Assembly: GCA_024138025.1 (NCBI GenBank)
Contig: JAMXBD010002747.1
Coordinates: forward strand, 1 to 64,000
Source: Combretum micranthum
Taxonomy: Eukaryota > Streptophyta > Magnoliopsida > Myrtales > Combretaceae
Direction of reading: 5' to 3'
DNA length: 64,000 nt
Numbering within the stretch: position 1 is the first letter of the stretch; every line of letters starts with the position of its first letter. The position numbers and the translations under genes were made by a program. The notes under the pieces are model-generated. The model saw only the letters and a list, made by a program, of their open reading frames with translations, was not told the origin of the DNA and made no database searches. Shown here in pieces: positions 48,687 through 59,699 of the stretch.

Positions 48687-50089
48687 GAAAGATAAGAAGT
48701 TAAAGACTCTTAAATGAAGTAAAAAAAAAAAAGAAAAGAAATGGCAGCCAATAAATGTCCTATAGCTGGCGTGAATTGAGGGAGAGAGAGGGAGGGAATT
48801 TAGTAAGTTTTTGACTTAGAATTGTAATGTGTAATTAAGTTTATGTGTTACTTATTAAAGAAGGATTGGAATAGTTTTATTTTAATCAAATTGGGAGTAT
48901 TTCAAATGACAAAAGACAACAAAAGAGGTCAAAAATTCTACCATGAAGTGATACATGAAGTGTAGAAAGATTAAAGTGAAAAAGAAGTGATGTGTGAAAG
49001 GTGTAATATAGGTATAGGTTTGTAAGAGTACTTTCTTTATAAATAAAATAAAACAAAAAAAAAAGAAAATGCATTCCAAATTTTTGTAGCAGATTTTTCA
49101 TAATTAAATAAGATAAATAATTGATTATTTTAGTAAGTTATCAAATAAGTTACTGGAATCAAAATACGCGAATATGAGCTATAATTGATATTTTTGTAAC
49201 CCAAAAATTCTAAAAAATTATTCCATGAAGACAAAAATATTTTTCAAATATTTTCCAATCATTAAATTATTTTATTTTATTTTTAGTATCGGGTCTTAAA
49301 CAGAAACTGATCCAGTAAAAATCCGAAATGAACTAAATTTTGGAAAAACGGAATTTTCTATGATGTATAAAATATTTATCTAAAAATATAAGGGTTTTAC
49401 AAGAATAGTAAAATTGTGTAACGAATAGTAGTGCATAGTGCAAAAGACTAGTTAATTACCGGTAGTAAAGAAATACGAATATAATCGTAAAATCAGATAT
49501 TTATATTTATCGAAAAATTATAAAATTGATATTTTTGAAATCCTTATGAAAATACGAGTCTAACGGTATTAATGGTATATTTTTGATATCTCGAGCCTAG
49601 GGACACGCTTTTCAAAGTTTGTATCCAAACGGGTTCAAAATAGGTCAAAAGTTTACCAATCTGATATTTTTAAGCGACCTTATATTACTACGAGTTACTC
49701 TACACACTTAAACCATACCTCGGCCTCTAGGGTTAATAGAGTGAGATTACCGGACTAAAACTACTATATTCCACTTAGGGTTCCTGGGTGATTTTCCAAT
49801 TTAGATCTTTGTCAATTTAGAAACTAAGGGTTTATGTTTATACAACACATTTAGTTTGAGAAATTTATTTTAAATTTTATTTTTGCAAGTATTTAATATT
49901 TCTTAACGTTTTCAGAATTCTTGAATTGGGTTTTATTTCTGAAGGTTTATCGTTATTTACACCGATAAAAGTAACGTGTAAAAATAACACGAACACTGGT
50001 ACCCGAGAATGAACGTCGACGACATATAATGCCAGCATACATGCTCATTCTCTTGAACAAAGTCTGTTTTAACCGAAATATAATATATA

Positions 50090-50136
50090 TATATATATTA
50101 TGTGTGTGTGTGGTGTGTGTGTGTGTGTGTGTGTGT
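50090..50136. repeat. Compound (TA)n(GT)n microsatellite
   Basis: TA run followed by about 17 GT units with one GG interruption. Confidence 0.9.
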
Positions 50137-50701
50137 AAACATAATAGATTTATTAAAACAAATAAATACAAATATTTTAAAAGTAATAGGTTAAATATTT
50201 TTAAAGTATTAAACTCTAAAAATTTTTGGAAAATATTATTATAATATATGATAATTATTTAATACTTGTTTTATATAGATAAATATATAAGAATGGAAAT
50301 ATAAACAAGCTAAAATTATGAATAATGTGATTTCTAAAAATAATAAGATATTATATAAAGCAAATCAAGAAAAACACGATGAAACTAAATGATAGAAAAT
50401 AAATATTAGTTACCATAATAAGTTAACTAAGGAACGATACAAAGTAATAATAATAGTAATGATAAAATGTTGATTTATTAAATACAAACTCTTAAACTAC
50501 CCAATCAAAATATACATAAATATCAAATAAGATCAAGAAAAGCAAAATGAAAATAAAACATTAAATAAATATCTATTACCATGAGGCAACTAAAAGACCA
50601 ATACAAGTAATAGAAAAATCAGTATAGGACACTAGAACACTTGTAGGAGTTTAGTTATACAAGACATGTTTTATTAATGAATATTTAATTCATCTCAATA
50701 G

Positions 50702-50761
50702 GTGATCTTGATAATATTGAGGATTTCCTTGAAGACTATTACGATTAGTCAGTATGAGCAG
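50702..50761 (+). other. Exon-like block of LTR F (60 nt)
   Basis: Preceded by CATCTCAATAG and followed by GTGAGTAACT. Contains GACTATTACGATTAG, shared with the other copies. Confidence 0.4.
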
Positions 50762-51916
50762 GTGAGTAACTCAGACTTATTACATTGTTTGTGCTTGTAA
50801 CTTAGCTATATCTAAAATGAAAGATAATAACAAGATTTTGCTATGTGGGTTTACAAGAATTGTATGTTGTATTAATTGTTGGTTGCTAAGCTACTTTAAT
50901 AATAGTGATAATAGAATCATGTATGAACTCGTTGATTGTATAGCATATTGCTTGTCTGTATAATGATTGATCACCTTAAACTTGATTAAAAACTATTGGT
51001 ACCATAAATGAAATGAACATGCATTACATGATTTGTATAAGAAGTATTTGAGTAAGTGGCAGCCTACTACGTATTAGTGTTTTAGATCTCTAGTAATGCT
51101 TGGTTTTTCTAGGTAAAGAAGCTATTAGTTTTACGCAAGATTACTTTTGTTCTATCGGTACCATAGGAATTAAATGGTAAATGAAGGACACCGCTTATGG
51201 TATCGCTATGAAATAACTAACACTTAATGGAGATTCTAAGACTAAAAATAGGAAATGAGTGTTAACATATGATAAATTTAAAGTGATAATTAAAGATAGT
51301 GTTGTTGTTTTCCTATATGCTTAGTCTCTCCTGGGTAGGTGGGCCATAGTATTGTATTCTTTCAATCCCGATAAGAGAGAATAAATCTTCATCCTGCTTT
51401 GGATTCCGGGTTATCTAGGCTTGCAATTGTGCATATGCTTGATTGATGCATTTCATATGATAGTTAATAAACTTTTTTGATATGTGGTAAGTTGTAGTTA
51501 TTCAATGAGAGCATGGTTTCGCTTACAATCCTAGAGACTTTTCAGGTTTACATTACGACTTTAGCTTGTTACATCTAAGAACATGGTCCCGGTAAGAACT
51601 TAGGAGTTAGATGCTCATGGGTCAAATTGAGATAAGTTGTTTGCTACTATTTCTAGTATAGATTAGTTAATATATGGTTTATTAGTCATCTATTTGAAGA
51701 CTTATGGAAAGATTATATGGTCTGTAATATCATTACGTTATCCTCTACTTTCAATGATAGTTGTTTACTAATTTATGGCTTACATATATTCATCATTTCT
51801 TATCAAAGATTAAAAGATCTTGTTGTTAGAAAATATGTCACTCTCTGAAAGATAATTAGTAATAGTATTCAAGCGTGGCTTGTATACTATTACTGGGGTA
51901 CCCTCGCAGCGTAACA

Positions 51917-52420
51917 ATATTTCTCATATTCTACTTACACTTGTGAGCATCTCGCTAAGGTCACCCTTTAAAGGGCCTATATAAGCTTTTGGGTGAATGT
52001 CTAGAGATGTATGGATCGGAGCCTTAGCAACCATGATCCATTTGTAATCAGTTCCATATGAGGATGACTTGTGAGGTAAGAAAAGTAAGGAATTCATTGT
52101 TCATACACAAATTTTTATTCCAAAAACAAATGTACATATTTACAGTAATACATATGCGGATCTATACAAGGAAATGAAACTTAAACATTTTACATGAAAT
52201 ATTTCCTAACACTATAAACATTTCATCTCCTTGAGATTAGTTGTCCATCTAGACGATCTAGGTGGTATGGCCCATTGCTAAGTTTTTAATGACCTTTAAG
52301 GAGAGCTTCTTATGACCCTCTCTAACACCTATATTAGCTAGCTTTCGCCATATGAGATCACCTGGCTGAAACTCTTGATTTGAATTTCTTGACATGGTAT
52401 CAAGTAGCTCTCAATTAGTA
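51917..52420. other. Probable 3' untranslated part of gypsy element 2
   Basis: Composition continues from the integrase remnant. No polypurine tract or 3' LTR could be identified before LTR F begins. Confidence 0.4.
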
Positions 52421-52429
52421 AGTCGACAG

Positions 52430-53200
52430 CCTTTGTGCAGCCGTATTGTAAACCTTGTCAATGGTGTCTAGGTTAGCTTTAAGGCTAGTTCATTTGCCAA
52501 CACTTGGATGTCTTGAGTCCTAATTGTAAGAAGGTCCCGTTCAATCAAGTAAACTAACTTAGTGCTACATGTTAGTTGATAGGGGATCTCGCTAGTTGAT
52601 ATCCGATGTATAGTTCAATACTACCATAACACATTAGGCAAACAGTCTGCCATCGTATGGAATCTCCACCATTTTCTTCACGCTTTTGGTGATGGTTCTA
52701 TTTATTGTTTCAACATGACCATTGATTTAGGGATGAGAGTTTGAGGTATTTCTAAACTCTATGCCATGATACTGTCAAAACTCTCTGGATCTATCTTTGT
52801 TGAACTAAGTGCCATTATTGGTGATGAGAACACATGGGTCTTCCAATCTAGATAGAATATAATTAGGTATAATAGATTTCATGTTCTTTTAAGTTATGTT
52901 GGAAACCACTTGAGCCTTTACCCACTGAGTGAAATAATCTAATTCCGCTATAATGTACCTTCTTTTTATTAGCTATTTGAGGAAAAGGACGAAGTATGTC
53001 CATTCCCTATTGGGCAAACGACCATGTACTAGTCAAGTTTGCAAATAATTACTTATAACATGGACTAAGGGGGCACATTCTACCATTGTGGGCACCTCCA
53101 AATTATATACAATATAGCATGCTTCATCATTGGCTGATAATAGCCGAGTCAAAGTGCACATGGAGAGTTTAACTTTTGACATGATTACTACACTCTTTTG
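52430..53200 (-). pseudogene. Gypsy integrase core remnant
   Basis: Minus-strand pieces read IIAELDYFTQWVKAQVVSNI (about 52945-52890), DPCVLITNNGT (52842-52810), HGIEFRNTS, HP.INGHVETINRTITKSVKK (52732-52680), then LPNVLW, SEIPYQLTCSTKLVYLIE. They match the integrase order DYFTKW, ITDNGTQF, HGI, HPQ.NGQVE..NR, LPE.LWAYR, GE.PF.L.YG.EAV.P.E. The second catalytic aspartate, expected in ITDNGT, reads N. The glutamate of VE..NR remains. Stops are frequent. Integrase would insert element cDNA into the genome; this copy is inactive. Confidence 0.85.
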
Positions 53201-53639
53201 AGTGCAAGTCCTCTAATACTTCTGAATCTTCCTTTAGGTAGAGGTAGTGAAGATATGATAAACAATGTTCTTTTCAACAAAAGGACGTCGTATATCAAAG
53301 TAAAATTAGTTTCTTAATACATTAGCTACCTTGCTTCTTTTTTGTCAAGTGAAACGGTATTGCCCCTTAAGTAATCTAAGATTGAGTCCATCTATTAAGG
53401 CTTAATAGTTACTTGAACTTCAAGAGTTTCATTTTGCTCTCTATCAATAGTTCACTGTGGAAGGTACTCAACAAATATTTTGACTTCTTTTTTATCAAGC
53501 ATTGAGAGACTGATCACCTCAAATCTAGAGAGCCAATCTGCTTCAACGTTTCTAACCTCGAGATTTTGTGAATACTCTAAGATGTGAATTCCAAAGCTAA
53601 TTTTTAGAAAACTTCCAAATATTCGATCATTGCATCTTC

Positions 53640-53960
53640 CTTCATTTCATACTCTCTTTTTATCTACTAGATGACTATGTACAAATCAAAAAATATCTTT
53701 AGGTTGTCTATTGTAACCTTTTTAGCCAATTTGATTCCAACAATCATTGACTTGTACCTAGCCTCATTATTGGTTGCATTAAAGCTGATCTTAAGGGGAA
53801 AAAATATCTTCACATTGTATGATCCTTAGAGGAATAAGTCAGCTTCGCATCCTTCTTTGTAGATAAACTATCAATGTGGAGAGGCCACTCGAGCTTGTCT
53901 CTCTCCATGAGTTCTTCATGAGGTCTAGCATATTTGACCATAGATTTGGCTAAGACATGT
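53640..53960 (-). pseudogene. Gypsy RNase H remnant
   Basis: The minus strand reads LEWPLHIDSLSTKKDAKLTY, then FPLKISFNATNNEARYKS followed by MIVGIKLAKKVTIDNLKIFF, then REYEMKEDAMIEYL. This matches the plant gypsy RNase H pattern W.LYVDGS, F.ATNNEAEYEALI.GL.LA, GEYE.K...M..YL. The GS after the first aspartate is changed (DSLS) and stops interrupt the DS.L.V region. Confidence 0.85.
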
Positions 53961-54099
53961 ACTTTAATAGCATCCCTGGCTTAATATTTTATTTTGTAAG
54001 CATTAAGTTCTAAAGAATACTTCATCATTCGACTAAAAAAATCTGGTTTTTTATGGATGTTGTGGAGAGGTTGATTGATTTAGATAGTTACTTGGTAGG

Positions 54100-54740
54100 C
54101 TTCAAAATATAGCATGAGTATTTTGGTCGAAATGATTACTCATAGAGAAAAATTTCTGCATCTTGGAATATCCTTTGTTTGAAGAATTCGATACACCAGC
54201 CAATGCTTTTAGAAATAAACTACTTAGTGTCGTTATCCTTCCAGTGAGTCATTGTACCTCCTTGATGAATTTTTTAGACTACATATCAAGAATAGTTCAT
54301 ATCTTTTTAGGACTATTTTCGAACCTGCGTTGTGTAACCATGTCACTCAATAACTTTATGGGGGATGCTTCAAAAGACACAATTTTAGGAATTGAGTTTT
54401 ATCTTGTATTGCCTAAGAAAGTGTTAAGAAAAATTAGCAATGAGTGACCTAATGTCAAATGCACAAGCTGATCTTTCCGCAAAAGGTGGAAAAATCCTTA
54501 AGGCAGGCTTTATTGATGTTAGTATAGTTGATAAACATGCACTACTTTTCATTATCCTTCTCAATTATTACCACGTTGGCAAGCTAAGTAGGATACTTCT
54601 CTTCTCATATAAACCTAGCATTTAGCAACTCTTGAGCTTCTTCTTCTATGGCAATCTATCGAGTAATAGCAAAGTGTCACTTCTTTTATTGTATTGGCTT
54701 CCTCTTGGGATCAATGTTGAGTTTCTACGTGGTATCGGTG
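54100..54740 (-). pseudogene. Gypsy reverse transcriptase remnant with palm deletion
   Basis: The 5' part reads NIDPKRKPIQ, IAIEEEAQELLNARFI, EEKYPT.LANVVIIEKDNEK and CMFINYTNINKACLKDFSTF (54740-54490), matching DP..KPV.Q, I..EV.KLL.AGFI, YP.WLANVV.V.K..GKW and DYT.LNKACPKD. The 3' part reads SFEASPIKLLSDMVTQRRFE then NSPKKI and EVQ.LTGRITTLSSL (54390-54210), matching the FGV..GKFLGFMV..RGIE.NP.KI and VQ.L.GR.AALNRF blocks. The two parts nearly adjoin at about 54440, so about 100 residues, including the YxDD catalytic motif, are missing. The plus-strand frame at 54163-54447 is a shadow. Confidence 0.85.
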
Positions 54741-55029
54741 GGTATATTCCCAACATGTCAACAAAGGACCAAGAAAATACATCTAATTAGATTAGAGGAA
54801 GCTTGTTAACTTAGACTTCAGTTCAAGAGATAGTAACAAGCCTATTATAGTAGTTTGTACAATATCATCTCCAATTTGAATCTCCTTTGTTGGTTTGACT
54901 AGCTCTCCATCCTCTCATCTCGACAATCAAGGGAAGAATCTATCTGATATGTTAGCTAGCATTTTGGCATATAACTTCATGTACAATTCCTAATCCACTT
55001 TATAAATGTCCAATGACTATAAGTGTAGC

Positions 55030-55450
55030 GAATTTGGCCTTCAAGTGGGTATAAGGGGACCATGAAGAACATAAACAAACTAGGTCAACCTAAAATCATA
55101 TTGTATGTTGACTAGCAATTCACTATCAAAAACTCAACATCATACTAAGCCTACTGTTTACCATCACTGAGCCTCATAGGGAACTAATAATCCCCCAACT
55201 TTGAATGGTTCATTATTGCATCCAAAGATCTCATGCTTCTATAGTTTCATTTTCTTTTGAATATGTTTATCAAGCAATTGGTCAAAAGTGTAATCAAAGA
55301 TAATGTTTGCAAACTCACTACTTGTAGTGTCTACCAAGACCTTCATTACATCAAAGCCTACCACTTTGCTTCAATTATAAAGGAATCTTAATGGGGTACT
55401 TTGATGTCTTCAAGATCTTCATTTGTAAATTCAAGAGAAAGATCTAACTA
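55030..55450 (-). pseudogene. Gypsy aspartic protease remnant
   Basis: The minus strand reads SLEFTNEDLEDIKVPH, DSFIIEAK, VMKVLVDTTSSEFANIIF, FDQLLDKH and GGLLVPYEA. This is the pattern of F...DL.....PH.DA.VI, V.RVLVDTGSSADIL, L and G.I.LP. The catalytic D-T-G reads D-T-T at 55323-55331, an inactivating change. Confidence 0.82.
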
Positions 55451-55759
55451 TTCTCTTTTAGCAAGGTGTTAGGATTTTTGGAGATCAATACCTATAAAAT
55501 TTTCACAACAAAATGAATGCCCTATGGAAATCCCACTGGGATCCAAGTGATTTAACAAAATCATAGAAGGGATTAAAGAGACCAACCTTATGCACTATTA
55601 AAAAAAAACACATAAGTGGGATTCCCTTTTGAACAATTCTACACATGATGAACAAGAAACATCAGCTCTTGGTGCTAATTCTCGCGAATACTGTAATACC
55701 CCTCAAATATAAATGATAGAACTCTAATCACATAGGCATATTTTTATATAATGGCTTGG

Positions 55760-57837
55760 TGATAAGTGTTCTAAAATCCTTTATAATTGTACCTTATTGA
55801 TTATATTTTTATATGATATTTAGTTGATTTACTAAAGAAAAGGATACTTATTGAATGAATTGTTCATTTTAGGGATAAATGAGGAACAATTGAGCTTTTT
55901 AGATCTTTGATGACAAAACAAGAAGGTTTCACGAAGTTTTGAAGCTATCATTGTGATATCAAGAGTACATTAGAGCAGTACACAATTGGTGTACAATTTC
56001 TAGAGGAATAACAAGAAAATTGTTGAGTTCCAAGAGCACATGACTAATATCCATGGGTCATGTAAGACGGGTAATGTACAAATGACTGAGCGGTGAAATT
56101 ATGCATCAATTCTAGGTGTACACGACCCCCTACATGACCCGTATAGGTAGGTCATGTATGATGTCCACCTATATATACGTACTCTGTTTTTATTTTTAAG
56201 CATTTGTGATAGGAATCAGCAAGCCCAAAATTGTTAGAAAGGAAAGCAAATTCAATGCCGACACAAAAGATTAAAAGTTTGAAGCCTCGTCTACCAGCCT
56301 TTAATTGTTTTGATATCTTTTTGAATTTCTTTTGTGGCTTTTTGAATTTCTTTGTATGAATTATTTATAATTATGTTTTTCAATTACGTAAATGCCACAA
56401 TTATGTCTTTTTAGTTACGTTGTGTAAATGCCACAATTATGTTTTTCAGTTACATTGTGTAAATGCCTAAATTATGTTTTTCAGTTACGTTGTCAGTTAT
56501 GTAACTGCCATAATTATATTTTTCAGTTACGTAACTACCTTTTAATAAGCTTATATATAAATGCTAGTAACTACTTAAGATAGATATAGAAGTTTTTATT
56601 ATATCTTTGGAGATATTTGAGAGTAATTTCAAGTGTAAAACCCTTTTGCGGTGATTTGAGTATTGAGATTTGATTCTCTTTATTCTTGAGTTCTTGTCAA
56701 TTCTTGTGTCATATAGAATTGTGGTGAACTTGTTATTAAAGTCTTGTGATTCTTTTAACATCGTGATTAATTTATAGATCGTAGTCCCCATCGTTTTATA
56801 ATCTAATCACAAACCCATTTAATTTTATTATGCGTAGATCCTATCAGACAATAATTTTATCCATGTCATTTCTATTGGAAAACCCTAAAAATTTAGATCA
56901 AGATTCAACGCTCTCAAGCTCGCGTCAATATGAACCATCATATTCCATCCCAAACCCTAAGATACACATCTTACAGAGATTTTCAAGGTAAAATGGCCAA
57001 GCAAACATCTGAAGATTCACAATAATTGTTTCGAAGAGTTTTATCAATCATGCTATCTCTAAACTCTTCTAGAATTTTTGTTTTCATTGTTTATCTTATG
57101 AAAGGGTAGATTTGTATGCCCTAGGTGTTGTAAAACCTTAAATCATGTTCTGAATCTTTGTTAATTAATGAAAAGTGTATGTCTTGAATATATTCATGTG
57201 ATTTTACATGCTTTGTGATAATTTCTTATCAAGTTTATTACATGTCTAATTCTTGTTCGTTAGAAAGAGATTTCAATCAATAGGATAGATCATCCATGAA
57301 TGAAGAATTTGCATGTTTCACCCAGACATAGGAAGACTTCAAATTTCTATAATGAATATTCAATCTTCAGTTATAGTTTATGAGTTTCATACAATTTTGT
57401 ATTGGCATTAGTGAAAGAAGATATTCCTACTTTCTCATATAAAATTAGGAATCAATTAACTTGAAGAGAGTAATTGGTTTAATTAAGAAACCCTACAATT
57501 TAAGACTTAACTAATCATTAATTAATCCTCTCATAAGTAGTAAGGGTTAGGGTGGATCAAATCTAGGGACATTGTTGTGAATTGATATTTAAAACCAAGA
57601 AAAACACTCATAATATTAATTAGGGTGCACTAGTTATTAGTTTAAAATTTAGAATTAATATAATCATCTAGATAATTTAGGCTAGACAGTGGTAAAAGGG
57701 AAAGACTAGTACTTGCCCATAGATCCGTAGGACGATATCCGAGTTAATTTCTATATTACATGAGAGGTGCGCTGCCTTGTGTGGACCTAGGATTGATAGG
57801 ATTACAAATTATAAACTTTGTGATCATACACACGTCA
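55760..57837 (+). mobile_element. Solo LTR, 2078 bp, nested in the Cassandra 5' LTR
   Basis: An exact 5-bp TSD CTTGG lies at 55755-55759 and 57838-57842. It starts TGATAAGTGTTCTAAAATCC and ends GATCATACACACGTCA. Excising it with one TSD copy restores alignment of the two Cassandra LTRs. Near the end, ACTAGTACTTGCCC then GTAGGACGATATCCG resembles the 3' end of plant gypsy LTRs that read CTAGT..CCTGTGG..TACGA. A related copy is at 42733-43955 on the minus strand. Contains a short array of TTTTTCAGTTACGT-like units near 56370-56530. Confidence 0.9.
56360..56535 (+). repeat. Short tandem-like array, TTCAGTTACGT words
   Basis: About five loosely spaced units of TTATGTTTTTCAGTTACGT and TGTAAATGCC within the 2078-bp solo LTR, spacing 35-55 bp. 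Confidence 0.65.
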
Positions 57838-57842
57838 CTTGG

Positions 57843-57920
57843 AATTCGTCGGTACTCCAAAGTTAAGCATACTCTAGGTAGAGCAATCATAGGATGAGTA
57901 ACCTCCTAAGAAGTATTGGC
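57843..57920 (+). other. 5S rRNA-like segment, Cassandra 5' LTR
   Basis: The order of conserved 5S words (ACTCC.AAGTTAAGC, then AGGATGAGTAACCTCCTAAG) is kept with the right spacing. It is a retroelement-borne copy, not a functional ribosomal gene, since the 5' third of 5S is not recognisable. Confidence 0.82.
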
Positions 57921-57996
57921 ACCAAAGAACAAAACCGTGCGGTGTATGGCCAAAGTTGATAATACCTTGGTGGGCGAAATTCTTAGACGTTACAGA

Positions 57997-58008
57997 TAGT
58001 ATCAGAGT
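57997..58008 (+). other. Cassandra primer-binding site
   Basis: TAGTATCAGAGT differs at two or three bases from the TGGTATCAGAGC site complementary to initiator tRNA-Met and lies two bases from the LTR end. Confidence 0.7.
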
Positions 58009-58185
58009 AGTTCACCAGCTAGAAGTGGAAGAGTGTCCCCCCTAGCTGATGTGGTTCTAGACCTATGTAATGAAACTGGTGTGGATTTTAGTTCTATAAA
58101 TGAGGGATTATGTAATACCCCTTAAAAATAGATAATAAAACTCTAATCATAGAGGTATCTTTTGGTGTAATGTCTTAGAGTTTGT

Positions 58186-58258
58186 CGAAACTCCAAAATT
58201 AAATGTACTCTAGGCAGAGCAATCTAAGGATGGGTAATCCCTTAGGAAGCACTAGTAC
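58186..58258 (+). other. 5S rRNA-like segment, Cassandra 3' LTR
   Basis: Second copy of the 5S-like text. It retains AGGATGGGTAA, close to the 5S box C region AGGATGGGTGACC. Confidence 0.82.
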
Positions 58259-58330
58259 CAAAGGATAAAATTATGCAACGTGTAGCCAAAGCGAACAATA
58301 ACTCGGTAGGTAGAATTCTAGGGCGTTATA

Positions 58331-59464
58331 GACACCCTCTACAGGTATTCATACGAATGAACTCCTTTGTGGATTACAAACACTAGCATGCTAGCATGAT
58401 GAATTTTTAACATCGTTGTCTACCTGTTATTCTTTCAACACATAAAATCCAATCATGTGCTTAAAGTGCATTTTTTTTTTTGTTTTTCTCTCTCAAATTA
58501 TTTCATATCTCATAAGAAAAGAGAGCACAATCTCTCTCTCTCTGTATAAATATAAGGCGAAAAGTGATATTCTTATCACGTCATTCCCTATTTTAAATAG
58601 GTAATTGAGATTTATTATTATCCATTAACCTTTATTTTTAAAATATTTATTTCAAAATAAAACCCTACTTTCTTATTCCAAATTGGATAATTTAATTAAG
58701 GTAATGCATGTGATAAATTTATTCATGTGATAATTTAATTAATGTTCATTCTTTGTGTCCAAATCTGTAGGTTCATTTAATGTTAGCAGTAGGTTTTAAT
58801 CTTATTTTATGTACACAAGTCATAAGTAGCATCTAGTAAGACATTATGACTACCAAAATTAAATGAAGGTCGTCAATCTAGCATAACCTAATCTATAGCT
58901 TATGTCATAACCTTTTTGTCACTCTTATGTTATTCAATCTTATCTTCTCTTGATATCTAACTAGAATGATAAAACAAATGACATTGATCATTCTATCAAT
59001 TCATTTAAGCATGATCATGTATCACTTAGTCTCACTTATCGATAAGCCTAAAGATATTTCTCTTATAATGAGAATGACAAATCCTATCTTAATCATTCAT
59101 CTCCTTCTACATGATTCACACTATGCTCGATCTCAACCTTTATACTTATCCAATTAAAGATAATGTTTTGTTATGTCAAAACATAACGCTTCTCATATTA
59201 GAATCCCTGATGATTTCATGTATAAGGATTCAATAACATAGTTATTATGAGAATCACTTATGATATTAATCTATGTAGTGACCTCATAGTGAGTCTGTCT
59301 AGTACTTAAATCCCCATTATGTATCTATGAGTTTGATTTGTATCTTCATACGAATAAACATCCCATGATTATCAATCAAACCTTATACTAGATGTAATTC
59401 ACTATTGTTCCCGCAATAATCAGCTAACAGGAACATTTACAATTATTACATGATTATTCTAACA
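58331..59464 (-). mobile_element. Probable copia-like LTR fragment
   Basis: On the minus strand it starts TGTTAGAATAATCATG at 59464 and runs through AT-rich non-coding text ending near GAATACCTGTAGAGGGTGTC at the Cassandra edge. It separates the gag zinc-knuckle from the protease of gypsy element 2, so it is an insertion. Its continuation may lie left of Cassandra (55500-55691). The class is inferred from the general look of the start and from the lack of coding sequence. Confidence 0.45.
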
Positions 59465-59699
59465 CATTATTAGAAAGTAAACATACAAACAATATAATAA
59501 TAAATGCCTTTTTTAATGAAATATAAGAATGACAATGTCCAATGATTTGCTTAAGGCACAATCACTAACACAAAAAGCATTACTTCTTTGCCTTTGTCAT
59601 TTCTTGATTAGTTGGAGAAAGTGGTTGGATGAAACCCTCCCACAATGGTGTTAGCTACAGCTCAAGCATCATCCTCCATGGATTGGTTAATCTTGTTGA

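Larger units (their letters stand above)
45758..49989 (-). mobile_element. Long solo LTR E (Tekay/Del-like family), nested in LTR F
   Basis: On the minus strand it runs from TGTTATTTTTACACG (49989) to GGGGCGTGATA (45758), 4232 bp. The flanks AGAAC (45753-45757) and CGAAC (49990-49994) form a 5-bp TSD with one mismatch. It is the closest relative of LTR A: the minus-strand text at 48985-48400 parallels 2630-3200 almost base for base, and both contain the 145-225-bp repeat array. It keeps the left kilobase that A has lost. The (TA)n/(GT)n tract at 50090 lies just outside it. Open stretches such as 45918-46154 are chance frames. Confidence 0.82.
44605..51916 (+). mobile_element. Long LTR F, relative of the family, split by LTR E
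   Basis: It starts TGTTAACAAACCCCGAGATT at 44605 and ends CCCTCGCAGCGTAACA at 51916. LTR E (45758-49989) sits inside in the opposite orientation. Without E the length is about 3.1 kb. The distal part has the same landmarks as A-D: TAG|GTGATCTTGA (50701), GACTATTACGATTAG, GTGAGTAAC (50762) and an acceptor-like ACTTTTCAG (51545). The sequence is more diverged than A-E. The outer flanks give no matching TSD. Confidence 0.65.
55692..58330 (+). mobile_element. Cassandra-type TRIM with 5S rRNA-like LTRs, 5' LTR split by a solo LTR
   Basis: The 5' LTR is 55692-55759 plus 57843-57994, 220 bp in all; the 3' LTR is 58111-58330, also 220 bp. Both start TGTAATACCCC and end CGTTACA or CGTTATA. Each LTR carries text resembling plant 5S rRNA: TACTCCAAAGTTAAGCATAC then AGGATGAGTAACCTCCTAAG in the 5' LTR, and ACTCCAAAATTAAATGTACT then AGGATGGGTAATCCCTTAGG in the 3' LTR. 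These cover the regions of the 5S internal promoter (box A and box C). Three bases after the 5' LTR comes AGTATCAGAG, close to the TGGTATCAGAGC initiator-Met primer site. The internal part is 116 bp and non-coding. All this is the definition of Cassandra. Flanks AATAC and GACAC share three of five bases. Confidence 0.9.

Noticed and set aside
51917..52420. 3' LTR of gypsy element 2
   Set aside because: No similarity to the 62588-63090 LTR and no polypurine tract were found.
54163..54447. 94-codon plus-strand frame
   Set aside because: Antisense to the gypsy RT 3' block, whose conserved words are clear on the minus strand.
57843..58258. Genuine tandem 5S rRNA genes
   Set aside because: The 5S-like segments are partial, diverged and sit inside LTRs with a primer site between them, so they are Cassandra LTR parts.
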